64,000 bases of DNA from Mucilaginibacter pineti (GCF_900101875.1 NZ_FNAI01000012.1:62001-126000), one strand, 5' to 3'. Positions 1 to 9,251 are shown, numbered from the stretch's first letter. Numbers and translations: made by a program. The notes: generated from the letters alone by a model not told the origin.

Positions 1-1
1 G

Positions 2-1210
2 CATAACTTTTTTGCCAAGTGGTTAAAGGATTTAACTGCCGATCAGTTTAAAAGCGGCAGCGTTCCGCATATTATTCCCGATATATTTTCCGGCGGCGGA
101 TCGGAGCGCGACGGCGGCAGCACTGGCTGGGGCGATGTGGCTACCATTGTTCCCTGGAATATGTACCTGGCTTACGGCGATAAACAAATCCTCGCCGATC
201 AGTACGTGAGTATGAAAGCCTGGGTTGATTATATGCAGCACCAGGCCAAAGATAACCTGTGGAATACCGGCGGCCACTTTGGCGACTGGCTGTTTTACAG
301 CGTTAGTAACGATATGGACGGCGCATCGGCCATTACCAGTAAATATTTAATAGCGCAATGCTTTTACGCGCACTCAACGCAATTGCTGATCAACGCGGCA
401 AAAGTGCTGGGCAACAAGGCCGATGAAGATTATTACACCAACCTTATCGGGAAAATAAAGGATGCCTTTGTAAAGGAATATGTAACGGGCAACGGTCTTG
501 TTTCTTCGGATACGCAAACCGCCTATTCCCTGGCACTGGAGTTTGATATGCTGCCCGAAAACCTGCGTCAACAGGCTGCTGGAAGGCTGGCCGCTAATGT
601 TAAACGTTATGATAATCATTTAACCACCGGCTTTTTAGGTACACCTTATTTGTGCGATGTGCTGAGCCGTTTTGGCTATGCTGATGTAGCTTATAAACTA
701 TTATTGCAGGAAAGCTACCCATCATGGCTTTACCCTGTGAAAAAAGGCGCCACCACTATTTGGGAGCGTTGGGATGGTATCCGTCCCGATGGTGAGTTTG
801 AAACCCCATCAATGAACTCCTTTAATCACTATGCCTATGGTGCTATTGGCGATTGGATGTATCGCGTAATTGCCGGTATCGACACTAAAAATGAAGGTGT
901 GGGTTATAAACAGATCAGCATAAAGCCTACTGTTGGCGGTAAGTTAACCTTTGCTAATGCTACTTACGAAACCATATACGGCAAGCTAAGCTCCAACTGG
1001 AAAACCGAAGGCGATACTTTTTATATGGATATTATCATCCCCGCCAATACAACGGCTACGGTTTACATTCCGGATGATAATGGTGTTGTTTCTGAAAACA
1101 GTAAACCAGTGTCGGCAAATAAAGATATTAAGGCAGGCGCGGTTATTCCCGGTTTTAAGGTGTTTGAAGTTGGCTCGGGCAGTTACCACTTTAGCAGCAA
1201 AAAAGGATAA
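2..1210 (+). CDS. alpha-L-rhamnosidase (GH78), C-terminal part, runs off left edge
   Basis: The reading frame is open from base 2, so the start and N-terminal domains lie outside the window. What remains is the end of the (alpha/alpha)6-barrel and the C-terminal beta-sandwich of a GH78 alpha-L-rhamnosidase, which removes terminal rhamnose from plant glycans or glycosides. Typical family blocks are visible: GWGDVATIVPWNMYLAYGD near the edge, GATTIWERWDG (the Glu of WERWD fits the conserved catalytic glutamate region), then NSFNHYAYGAIGDWMYRVIAG. The last ~90 residues are beta-rich and fit the C-terminal sandwich. An internal ATG at 137 would cut conserved barrel sequence, so it is not the start. 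The next gene is convergent. Substrate specificity cannot be read. Confidence 0.9.
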   Translation, partial: HNFFAKWLKDLTADQFKSGSVPHIIPDIFSGGGSERDGGSTGWGDVATIVPWNMYLAYGDKQILADQYVSMKAWVDYMQHQAKDNLWNTGGHFGDWLFYSVSNDMDGASAITSKYLIAQCFYAHSTQLLINAAKVLGNKADEDYYTNLIGKIKDAFVKEYVTGNGLVSSDTQTAYSLALEFDMLPENLRQQAAGRLAANVKRYDNHLTTGFLGTPYLCDVLSRFGYADVAYKLLLQESYPSWLYPVKKGATTIWERWDGIRPDGEFETPSMNSFNHYAYGAIGDWMYRVIAGIDTKNEGVGYKQISIKPTVGGKLTFANATYETIYGKLSSNWKTEGDTFYMDIIIPANTTATVYIPDDNGVVSENSKPVSANKDIKAGAVIPGFKVFEVGSGSYHFSSKKG

Positions 1211-1236
1211 TTATTTGATGATGGGTTTACAAGCGG

Positions 1237-2082
1237 CTAATTGCACTTGTAAACCCATTTGCTCAGATCTCTTTTTTTGAAGATGGCGCTAAAACCTAAC
1301 GCTTTGGCCGCCGGGCAAATGTTGTTTTCAAAGGTGCTTTGGCTGGTTACATCAGTATATTCTACCGCGAAAACGGGTTTGTTGTTTTTGATATAAGGTG
1401 CCATATCATTTTGCCAGCCCTGGTTAAAGGCATCTTCAGTTAGGGCCCAGTCAAATTTTGCGGCATAATCAACAGTAAATTCGGGTACGTTTTTTTGTCC
1501 TATGGAAAGGCCATTGCTATGGGCTATTGAAATGAGATAGTCGGCATATTTTTTAGCATCGGCCAGTTGAATGTTAAATCCGGTTTCGTTGGTATAGCTG
1601 TCCATATTGTCGGGTTCCACGCCGTCGAAACCTTTTTTTATGATCATGTTAAACCGGGAGTTAAGCCAGGGCTTTAGTTTATCCAACTGTTTTATATCCA
1701 GCCATTTTTCATTGGGCCACTCGGGGTAAACCTTGCCTATAACTTCTTTTGGCAACAACGAGGCATCGGGCCGGTCGTTTTCCAACGTTCCGGCAGACAT
1801 ATAGGCGATAACCTTTTTGCCTTTAGCATGCAGCGCAGCCACCGTTTCGGCAGATGTTGTAAAGGCATCCACATCTACCACGTTACCGCTAAAAACGTCG
1901 GCACTGCTTATATCATCAAGCTGCCAATCGAAACTAACACCCGCAACGGGCTGCCACCAGGTGTTTTTATTGTTGCTTAATGAAGTACTATCTACAGTAT
2001 TTACAGTGTCGGTATCTGCATTGTTTTTATGGCAGGCTGCTAATGAAAAAACGGCCAGTAAAAGGAATGTAATTTTGCGCAT
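1237..2082 (-). CDS. GH114 endo-alpha-1,4-polygalactosaminidase-like lipoprotein
   Basis: 281 residues. The N-terminus has a lipoprotein signal with lipobox LAAC (Cys17), followed by an Asn/Asp/Thr-rich tether and then a TIM-barrel of the GH114/TM1410 family. Recognisable family blocks are WWQPVAGVSFDWQLDD, KKVIAYMSAGTLE, GFDGVEPDNMDSY and IGQKNVPE; the acidic residues at the strand ends (VEPDNMD) fit the catalytic region. Known members cut alpha-1,4-linked galactosamine polymers; the exact substrate here is inferred only from family. It probably sits on the outer membrane or the periplasmic face. The channel-like gene lies about 77 bp upstream on the same strand, so co-transcription is possible. 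Confidence 0.8.
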   Translation of the reverse strand: MRKITFLLLAVFSLAACHKNNADTDTVNTVDSTSLSNNKNTWWQPVAGVSFDWQLDDISSADVFSGNVVDVDAFTTSAETVAALHAKGKKVIAYMSAGTLENDRPDASLLPKEVIGKVYPEWPNEKWLDIKQLDKLKPWLNSRFNMIIKKGFDGVEPDNMDSYTNETGFNIQLADAKKYADYLISIAHSNGLSIGQKNVPEFTVDYAAKFDWALTEDAFNQGWQNDMAPYIKNNKPVFAVEYTDVTSQSTFENNICPAAKALGFSAIFKKRDLSKWVYKCN

Positions 2083-2159
2083 TAAATGTCATTTTAGCTT
2101 GTATAACTTAAAATGAGCGCGAATAGTATTTGCGTATTGGCATTTGTTAGGGGATTGTA

Positions 2160-3119
2160 TTACCCTTTGTTCGCCATAACAATAAAATAAATGTTCAGCA
2201 GTACATAAAGGCTAAGCAATACCTGCGCGCATACAAAATCGAACTTTTTTGCTTTGTCGGACTTTTCCTGCTTAATGAGCCTGAGCGAGTAGGAGGTACA
2301 TATGATAATGACGAGTATAAACAGCAGCGCGATGCCGTGCAGCGTATCAACCAATGTAAACGTAGTTGATTCGGGCAGCGAGGAATCAATGATGTATTTA
2401 TTACCAATCACCGCGAAAAGCGCCCCCACGCTAAGGCCAAAGCGCGAGTCGATACTATCGGTATGGATATAAAAACACATGTAAGCAATGAGGAATGCCA
2501 CGTACATGCCCAAAAACATTTTCCAGAACAGGCCCATCGCATCGCGGTGGATAATGGTTTTCATTTTAAAGCTGCTGTATTCGGTATGGGGCTTTTTTAG
2601 GGTTTCATCGCCAAAGCCAGTTTCGTAGGCCTTGTTGCCGGTATAAATGTTCAGGCTGTCGATATTCCATCCCCGCAGGGTAAAACGAGGATCGAAATGT
2701 TTGCCCAGCGTATCGGCCACAAACATAAGCGCGTGCGAATCAAACTGCGAGTTCTCTATTGAAAACCGCAGCGTTTGCTTATCAAACGGAAAATTATCTA
2801 TGGCCCATGAATCCTTCATTACGCATTGCAGCTTCATGAGCAGGTAGATCCTGTTCTGGGTAGAGTCGATGGTGGAGAAAGAGGTGGTTACCGTTTTTGC
2901 CTGCGGGATCTCCAGGTTGTGCAAAAAATCAAAATCCTTGTTGGTGTATTTAAGCCATAGCCACAGGGTAACGGTATATTCTTTATCCTTAAAATTTATG
3001 TCGTGAATGCTGGTAACATAGATGCCGGTTTTCACCGTATCCGGATGGGGGTTTTGCGCGCGGACTGTAAGCGTTGCAAAAAGTATAAAAAATGCAAGCA
3101 GGAGATTGAATTTCAACAC
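2160..3119 (-). CDS. prokaryotic pentameric ligand-gated ion channel homologue
   Basis: 319 residues from a GTG start at 3119. This start gives a normal signal peptide (MLKFNLLLAFFILFATLTVRAQ); the longer frame begins at a TTG at 3149 and adds an atypical hydrophobic stretch. Residues ~25-190 form a beta-rich extracellular ligand-binding domain with the Cys-loop-equivalent segment WAIDNFPFDKQTLRF (104-119), matching the FPFD/Q hallmark of bacterial channels such as GLIC; the eukaryotic disulfide pair is absent. Four membrane helices follow: M1 ~197-218, M2 ~226-246 ending in the usual LP (248-249), M3 ~253-279 and M4 ~293-315. Acidic residues before M2 (D221, D224) would suit cation selectivity, which is inference. 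The ligand is unknown. Confidence 0.82.
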   Translation of the reverse strand: MLKFNLLLAFFILFATLTVRAQNPHPDTVKTGIYVTSIHDINFKDKEYTVTLWLWLKYTNKDFDFLHNLEIPQAKTVTTSFSTIDSTQNRIYLLMKLQCVMKDSWAIDNFPFDKQTLRFSIENSQFDSHALMFVADTLGKHFDPRFTLRGWNIDSLNIYTGNKAYETGFGDETLKKPHTEYSSFKMKTIIHRDAMGLFWKMFLGMYVAFLIAYMCFYIHTDSIDSRFGLSVGALFAVIGNKYIIDSSLPESTTFTLVDTLHGIALLFILVIIICTSYSLRLIKQEKSDKAKKFDFVCAQVLLSLYVLLNIYFIVMANKG

Positions 3120-3292
3120 GATAAGTTTAATAACGACTAATGTAACCAAAACGAGATAATAATGTTCTGAGTTTTGAGATTATTTGTGCGTGTATATCAT
3201 AGCCGTTTTTAAACTTCGGATATCTGAAGTTTAAAAGGTTGCCACAGCTTTGTTACACTAACATCAATCATAAATTAATACCTGGCTATTGC

Positions 3293-3307
3293 TTAACAAT
3301 ATGTTAA
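3293..3307. promoter_or_regulatory. perfect inverted repeat upstream of the TonB receptor gene, candidate operator
   Basis: TTAACA-ATA-TGTTAA is a perfect palindrome with a 3-bp spacer, centred about 70 bp upstream of the receptor ATG at 3372 in an otherwise non-coding 250-bp interval. Position and symmetry suit a dimeric regulator, but no regulator is identified. Confidence 0.35.
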
Positions 3308-3371
3308 TATAGGGGTTACTTGCTGATAAAACGCGCGGAGTTTCTTTGCAGGGATTTTTAATCCCATTCAA

Positions 3372-6149
3372 ATGAAGAAACTCCTACCACTATTGGTTCT
3401 GTTTCAACTTGCAATAAGCAGTTTTGCTTTTGCAACCGGAGGCATCAAAGGAACCGTTATTGACAAAAACACCGCCGAACCCCTGGTTGGCGCAAGTGTA
3501 GAGATCAAAAATAAAACAACAGGTTATAAACAAACCGCAGGCGTTGGCCTTGATGGCAGTTTTTCTTTTAAAAACGTACCTGCAGGCAAGTACGAAATAG
3601 AAGCCAAATACGTATCGTACCAAAAGGAAGAAACTGATATTGAAGTTAACGATGGTGCTATCACCAACGTTAAACTGGCGTTAAAATCCAAAGAGAACGC
3701 GCTGAATGAAGTAAGCATTTCTGGTCGTGCAGATCATACTTCAGATCAGTCGGCTACCAACGCGCAGCGCCATTCGCCGCAGATATTAAACGCGGTATCG
3801 GCCCGTACCATTGAGGTATCTCCGGATATTACCATAGCCAATGTAACCCAGCGTATGTCTGGCGTATCTGTTGAGCGCAGCAGTAATGGCGAAGCGCAGT
3901 ACGCCATCATCCGCGGTATGGATCAGCGTTATATTTACACCCTTGTAAATGGCGTTAAGATTCCCAGCCCCGATAACAAGAACAGGTACATTCCGCTGGA
4001 TATTTTCCCGGCAGATATTGTTGACCGTTTAGAGGTTTCAAAATCGCTTACCGCCAACATGGAAGGCGATGCTATAGGTGGCGCCATTAACCTGGTACTG
4101 AAAGATGCCCCAGAAGATTTTACCGTGCGTGCCAACGTAGGTACCGGCTTAGCTGCCAACTTTATAGGTAAGGGCTTTACCCAGTTTGATCATGGCAGCA
4201 GTGAGCAAGCATCGCCGCGTGCCGATGGCCGCACCGCTTCACTGGCCGATTTTAAGAATAACCCCTTTTATTACAGTGAAAAGAAGGTTCCGCTGGCATC
4301 AATATTGGGTTTAAGCATAGGCGGCCGTAGTGCCGATAAAAAGTTCGGTGCCATTGTATCGGTAAGCTACCAAAACACTTACCGCCAAACAAACGGAACG
4401 TTTTTTGGAACCGAAGCTAACCCGGCTACCAATGAGCCGCTGGTAACCAGCGTTCAAAAACGTACTTACAATATTCAGCAGCAGCGTACCGGTATTGTTA
4501 CCAAGTTTGATTACAGGTTTGACAAGAAAAACAAGATCTCCCTTGATGCCGATTATATCAACCTAACCCAAAACAACTTCAGGTTTAGTTCAGATACCAG
4601 TCTGGAGCTGGGCAGGGTAGGCGTATCAACCGGTCGTGTAAGCCAGGATTACCGCAGCGATCGCACCATCCAAAAGATCTACAACTTAAACTTACACGGT
4701 GATCATAAGCTAAGCGACGATTTCAGCATGAACTGGACCGCGCTTTACTCCAAAGCTACCGCCAACGAGCCCGATCGTGCCGATCTTAACCTGGTTACAG
4801 GTAATATCAAGCAGGCCAATGGTACCGTAGTTCAGCAGCCAGTTCTTTTTGATGGCGAAAACGCACAGACCCGAACATTCACCAAAAACTCCGATGAGGA
4901 TAAAACGGGTTTCCTGAATTTTACCTACAACCCAACAATATTTGATACCAAAGTTGAGTTTACCGCCGGTGGAATGTACCGCGATAAAACAAGGCACAGC
5001 AGCTATGACAAATACAGCATAAGACCCGGACTGGATAATACCGCACAGCAATTTAATGGCAATATTGATGAGAATACCTTCTTTTTGTTTACCACACAAG
5101 GTACACCAAGCAACGCCCTTAATTATGATTTCACCGAGCGTGTAGGTGCAGGTTATGGGCAGTTTAAATTTACTGCCGGTAAATTGTTAACCATTGGTGG
5201 TTTAAGATACGAGCATACTTACCAGCTATGGCATACCCAGGCTCCCGAAACTGTTGCTGGTAAAGATGGTACCATTAAATACTATGATCTGTTGCCAAGC
5301 TTGAATTTTAAATACCAGTTTAATGAAAAACAGGATCTGCGCTTGTCATACTATTCTGCCATTAGCCGGCCAAACTTTTATGAGCTTGTGCCACATACAA
5401 GCGGCGACCCGGATGCTGATTATGATGAAGAGGGTAATCCTTTCCTGAAACGTACAACGGCTAACAACTTTGATTTAAGGTATGAGCTTTTCCCCAAGGC
5501 GCTTGACCAGCTATTGGTAGGCGTTTTTTATAAAACTATCAAAAATCCTATTGAGTACTCCATTGAAAAACGACTTACCAGCTATGTGTTGACACCCGAA
5601 AACTTTGGTAATGCGCATAACTATGGTTTCGAGCTTGATTTTACCAAGTACTTCAGCAATTTTGGTGTAAGGGCCAACTATACCAATACCAATTCAAAAA
5701 TAACTACCGATAAGGAAGAAGGCTACCGCGATGATCAGGGCCGCGTAACCCACCGCACGGTACAGCAAACCCGCTCATTACAGGGGCAATCAAAAAACAT
5801 CGCCAACTTCTCGTTGCTATACCGCGAGGCAAAAAGTGCTTTGAACGCACAATTATCATTCGTATACACTGGCGCGCGCCTGAATACCGTATCGCCTTAC
5901 CTGGATAATGACATATGGCAAAAGGGTTTTACAACGCTTGATTTTTCGACCGAGAAACGCCTGTTTAAAGGTTTGTACGGTTACGTTAAAGCAACAAACC
6001 TGCTTAATACACCTTATGAACTGGAAATAAGAAGGCCATATCCAAAAGATGGCGTTGACGTGGAACTACAGGAAGTTGGTAAAAACACCGCTGTACGCCG
6101 CGATCTGTACAGGCAATATTACATCATTGGTTTACGGTATAAATTATAA
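3372..6149 (+). CDS. TonB-dependent outer-membrane receptor with carboxypeptidase-regulatory-like domain
   Basis: 925 residues: signal peptide (1-~22), a CarboxypepD_reg-like beta-sandwich (~23-110, GIKGTVIDKNTAEPLVGASV), a plug domain (~125-250, with TIEVSPDITIANVTQRMSGVSVERSS and the IRGM block) and a 22-strand barrel ending in the aromatic-rich RQYYIIGLRYKL. It imports a substrate across the outer membrane using TonB/ExbBD energy. No SusD-type partner follows; instead a beta-helix lipoprotein starts 11 bp downstream and is almost certainly co-transcribed. A histidine phosphatase further downstream makes a phosphorylated substrate possible, which is inference. Confidence 0.93.
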   Translation: MKKLLPLLVLFQLAISSFAFATGGIKGTVIDKNTAEPLVGASVEIKNKTTGYKQTAGVGLDGSFSFKNVPAGKYEIEAKYVSYQKEETDIEVNDGAITNVKLALKSKENALNEVSISGRADHTSDQSATNAQRHSPQILNAVSARTIEVSPDITIANVTQRMSGVSVERSSNGEAQYAIIRGMDQRYIYTLVNGVKIPSPDNKNRYIPLDIFPADIVDRLEVSKSLTANMEGDAIGGAINLVLKDAPEDFTVRANVGTGLAANFIGKGFTQFDHGSSEQASPRADGRTASLADFKNNPFYYSEKKVPLASILGLSIGGRSADKKFGAIVSVSYQNTYRQTNGTFFGTEANPATNEPLVTSVQKRTYNIQQQRTGIVTKFDYRFDKKNKISLDADYINLTQNNFRFSSDTSLELGRVGVSTGRVSQDYRSDRTIQKIYNLNLHGDHKLSDDFSMNWTALYSKATANEPDRADLNLVTGNIKQANGTVVQQPVLFDGENAQTRTFTKNSDEDKTGFLNFTYNPTIFDTKVEFTAGGMYRDKTRHSSYDKYSIRPGLDNTAQQFNGNIDENTFFLFTTQGTPSNALNYDFTERVGAGYGQFKFTAGKLLTIGGLRYEHTYQLWHTQAPETVAGKDGTIKYYDLLPSLNFKYQFNEKQDLRLSYYSAISRPNFYELVPHTSGDPDADYDEEGNPFLKRTTANNFDLRYELFPKALDQLLVGVFYKTIKNPIEYSIEKRLTSYVLTPENFGNAHNYGFELDFTKYFSNFGVRANYTNTNSKITTDKEEGYRDDQGRVTHRTVQQTRSLQGQSKNIANFSLLYREAKSALNAQLSFVYTGARLNTVSPYLDNDIWQKGFTTLDFSTEKRLFKGLYGYVKATNLLNTPYELEIRRPYPKDGVDVELQEVGKNTAVRRDLYRQYYIIGLRYKL

Positions 6150-6160
6150 TTAATATAAAA

Positions 6161-7549
6161 ATGAAGACTTTAAAAAATATATACCTGGCTTGTTTTAGTG
6201 CATTAGCATTAAGCGCATGCCACAAGGCCGAGCTGGCCTACATATCGCCCGCGGTTGTACAGGTGAGTAACGCTATTACATCTGATACGCTTAAGGGAGC
6301 TATAAAAGGCACTATGCTTGCCGGTAAAACCTACTATTTCAGCAAGGATATTACCGTTAACGACGGCGATACCCTGCAAATGCAGGCTGGCGTAAGGCTA
6401 ATAGCCTTAGGTGATGGTAAAACCTACCAAACAGCACCCGCAATAATTATGCATGGTACATTCATTAGCCTTGGAACCAAAGAAAACCCTAATTATATCA
6501 CCGTTCAAAATTCGGCTGCATTACATACCGAGGCAGAAGCGCAGAACTATAGTAACGTTTTTCAGGGATGGTGGGGAGGTATAATATGTACCCCAGGCCC
6601 GGTAATAGATGGTAAGCCTGTGCCAACAGGTGGAGATGTGGTTCTTAAATGGACACACTTAGAGTTTGCCGGTGGTCCGGCAGGTCCCGGCACGCTCGAT
6701 GCTTATACGGAAGGCGACCCTCGTTACGTCATCTACTTTGCCAACATCACCAAAAACTTTATCCTGGAAGATTCATGGCTATTTGGCAGTAAGGATGATG
6801 GTATAAGGGTAGCCGGTGGTAAAATAAGCGTTATGCGCAACACCTTTGAGCTTTGCGGCCAGGGCGGCGGCGAGTTCTTTAACATGAAGAGCGGTACCCT
6901 TGGCGATTTGGCTTATAACTTCATGATAGGCGCGGCAACCAACGCTTTAAAGGCATCTGATGCGGGCGGTTCAGGTATACAAACCAATGTTAATATGTAT
7001 AATAATACAATAGTTAATTGCGGTTTCAGGCAAACCAAATCTGGTAGGGGTGGTTCCATCAACTTTGAAAAAGCCGCAAGCGGGCAGGTTTATAACAACC
7101 TGATAGCCAACTGTCGTTTTGGATTAAGGGTAACCAAAGATGCCGATTTGCAGAACATGAAATATAATAACCAATATTTTTATGGCGTTACCACCGGCAT
7201 AGCAGGGCAATTCCTGGCATCTGATGGCGTGGCCACATTTCAGCCCGGCGATATTCATTCGGACGCAGCAAAGGATAACGACCCATTGTTTTACGGGTAC
7301 GATTTAACCAAATATGATTATGTAGCCAATCCTGGTCCGCTTACGGTAAGCGCGCAAACGCCTTATGTGGTAACAGTGGGCACCTCGAATTTCAGGTTGC
7401 AGGCTGCATCAAAAGGCCTGGGAGCCGGTAAGGTTGATTTTCAGCCAATGGCAGCCGTAACCACCACCGGCGATTACGGTACAACGATAACCCCTCCGGG
7501 TAAAGATATTGGTGCCTACCAAAATGATGGTACAGGCAACCAGCACTAA
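6161..7549 (+). CDS. secreted right-handed beta-helix lipoprotein
   Basis: 462 residues, with lipoprotein signal MKTLKNIYLACFSALALSAC and acylated Cys20. The body shows repeating short hydrophobic strands and Asn/Gly turns (NITKNFILEDSWLFGSKDDG, NMYNNTIVNCGF, VYNNLIANCRFGLRV), typical of a parallel beta-helix as in pectate-lyase-like or surface-binding proteins. No catalytic motif is evident. Its start is 11 bp after the receptor stop codon, so it is probably the surface-exposed partner of that receptor, taking the place a SusD-like protein has in other loci. The substrate is unknown. Confidence 0.75.
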   Translation: MKTLKNIYLACFSALALSACHKAELAYISPAVVQVSNAITSDTLKGAIKGTMLAGKTYYFSKDITVNDGDTLQMQAGVRLIALGDGKTYQTAPAIIMHGTFISLGTKENPNYITVQNSAALHTEAEAQNYSNVFQGWWGGIICTPGPVIDGKPVPTGGDVVLKWTHLEFAGGPAGPGTLDAYTEGDPRYVIYFANITKNFILEDSWLFGSKDDGIRVAGGKISVMRNTFELCGQGGGEFFNMKSGTLGDLAYNFMIGAATNALKASDAGGSGIQTNVNMYNNTIVNCGFRQTKSGRGGSINFEKAASGQVYNNLIANCRFGLRVTKDADLQNMKYNNQYFYGVTTGIAGQFLASDGVATFQPGDIHSDAAKDNDPLFYGYDLTKYDYVANPGPLTVSAQTPYVVTVGTSNFRLQAASKGLGAGKVDFQPMAAVTTTGDYGTTITPPGKDIGAYQNDGTGNQH

Positions 7550-7612
7550 TTGAATTGAATTTGTAGGATAATTTGCAGTTTCTTACAAAAAAATATACCA
7601 TAAACCAGTGGT

Positions 7613-7687
7613 GGTGTCATGCTGAGCTTGTCGAAGCATTGTGGGGAGGCCTTTACGCACGCCCTTCGACAGGCTCAGGATGACACC
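7613..7687. repeat. intergenic hairpin repeat, family A, copy 1
   Basis: A 24-bp arm (7613-7636) containing CTGAGCTTGTCGAAG pairs with 7664-7687 (CTTCGACAGGCTCAG) at 22 of 24 positions, giving a long hairpin between the lipoprotein and phosphatase genes. Related copies lie at 22971-23046 and 55512-55588. Confidence 0.85.
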
Positions 7688-7739
7688 CTTTTTAATACAT
7701 TTTAAGCATCTTATCGGGATGCTTTTGTAATATACACCC

Positions 7740-9077
7740 ATGAAAAAAGCCGTTCTGTTTTCCCTGTTCTTAAGTGTTATTGGAATTGCAGCCCATGCCC
7801 AGGACTGCGGCACCGGGTTTTTAGGCACAAAAACACTGTACAAAATTGGTAAAATGCGTTACACGCCTGCCCCGGCAGGGTATCAGCCCGTATTTATAAA
7901 CCATGTGGGCAGGCACGGCGCAAGGCATTTAACCAAGGATGTAAGCACAACATTTACCTATGGCTTTCTGCTAAAGGCCGATAGCGCCGGCCAGCTTACC
8001 GAGAAGGGTCGGCAGTTGAAAAAAATGGTACTTAATCTGCAAAAGGTGGAGAAGGGAAACACCAAATCCATATCTGCCGAGGGCCGTACCGAGCTAAAAT
8101 TTATTGGCGAACGTATGTTTAACGGCAATGCCAATGTATTTGCAAAACAGCCTAAAATAACGGTAGATATAACCAAAGAAATAAGAACCAAACAAAGTGC
8201 CGATGCGTTCCTGGTAGGTCTGAAGGATAACCTAAGAGATTCTGTTAGCATTGCCGAAGCTACCGACGATGTAAACCTCCGTTTTTATGACGAGTCGCCG
8301 GCTTATAGCAGTTATGAAAAAGATGGCGATTGGCAAAAGTACAAAGCCATTATAGCCAAGGCAGAGCATGTTGATGAGATAAATGCAGCCATCACCAAAA
8401 GACTTTTTACTGATGAGTTGCTAAAAACGCTCAACCCAAAATCCGAAGAAAAAATAATTAATGACATATGGGGTTTCGCCACCATAGTTTATTCGTTACA
8501 TGATGAAATTATACAAGTGGGACTTAAAGCTGAAGACCTGAATTTTACCTCGTTGTATACTTGCGATGAACTGAAAGCACTCGGTCGTGCTGATGCTGCG
8601 GAGGATTTCCTGGTTAAAGGGCCTGGGGTAAAACCCAATGGCTTGCAGGTAATAATTGCTGCCCCGCTACTGGCCAATTTTATTACCACTACCGATGAAT
8701 TTATAAAAACAGGCAACTATAATGCCCGCCTGCGCTTTGCCCATGCCGAAACCATATCGCCGTTTGCGGCATTGCTTGGTATTGTAACAGCGGATAAGGT
8801 TGCGGCAGATATTAATAAGTTTGATACCAACTGGCAGGCCGCCAAAGTGATCCCGCTTAGCTCTAATATTCAATGGATCTTTTACAAGAAGAAAGGCACC
8901 GCCGGTTATCGTGTAAAAATACTGTTGAACGAACAGGAGGCACATATCACCGGTTTGAAAACAGGTTTTCCCTATTACAAATGGAGCGATGTACGTAAGT
9001 TGTACGTAGCTAAACTGGCAAAGCTGCATTACAAATTAGGGGATGATGCCGTGGCGTTTTTGAAGGCGGTGAAGTAG
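7740..9077 (+). CDS. histidine-type phosphatase, MINPP/phytase-like
   Basis: 445 residues with signal peptide (cleavage near AHAQD, residue ~20). The active-site motif is VGRHGARH (R58-H59-G60-A61-R62), the phosphohistidine loop of branch-2 histidine phosphatases. Late in the protein, RFAHAETISPFAALLGI carries the HAE proton-donor motif that marks multiple-inositol-polyphosphate phosphatases, in contrast to the HD of AppA-type phytases. It would remove phosphates from inositol phosphates in the periplasm or outside the cell. It follows the receptor/beta-helix pair by 190 bp, with a hairpin repeat between, so joint function is suggested but a shared transcript is uncertain. The length is normal for the family. 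Confidence 0.85.
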   Translation: MKKAVLFSLFLSVIGIAAHAQDCGTGFLGTKTLYKIGKMRYTPAPAGYQPVFINHVGRHGARHLTKDVSTTFTYGFLLKADSAGQLTEKGRQLKKMVLNLQKVEKGNTKSISAEGRTELKFIGERMFNGNANVFAKQPKITVDITKEIRTKQSADAFLVGLKDNLRDSVSIAEATDDVNLRFYDESPAYSSYEKDGDWQKYKAIIAKAEHVDEINAAITKRLFTDELLKTLNPKSEEKIINDIWGFATIVYSLHDEIIQVGLKAEDLNFTSLYTCDELKALGRADAAEDFLVKGPGVKPNGLQVIIAAPLLANFITTTDEFIKTGNYNARLRFAHAETISPFAALLGIVTADKVAADINKFDTNWQAAKVIPLSSNIQWIFYKKKGTAGYRVKILLNEQEAHITGLKTGFPYYKWSDVRKLYVAKLAKLHYKLGDDAVAFLKAVK

Positions 9078-9127
9078 TTGAGGTTCATTTGTTCATTGTT
9101 ATCATTAGTTCATTGGTAGAATTTAAT

Positions 9128-9240
9128 TGTCGGAACCAGGATTAAGGGGATTTGTGTGATTTTGGGATTTTGATTGGCATGTTGGATTAGGTTGATTAAA
9201 AATCCTGTCAATCCTTTAATCCTAAAAATCAAGGTTCAGA
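9128..9240. repeat. imperfect inverted repeat, family E, copy 1
   Basis: The left arm (TGTCGGAACCAGGATTAAG, 9128 onward) is imperfectly complementary to the right arm ending in AAGGTTCAGACA just before 9240, with AT-rich sequence between. The same two-armed element occurs at 34709-34806, and in both places it sits beside the 83-bp GC-rich element. Confidence 0.65.
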
Positions 9241-9251
9241 CAAATTTTCCT

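Noticed and set aside
4710..5099. 129-codon antisense frame inside the TonB receptor gene
   Set aside because: It is a shadow of a real gene whose whole-length motifs are clear; no independent protein features.
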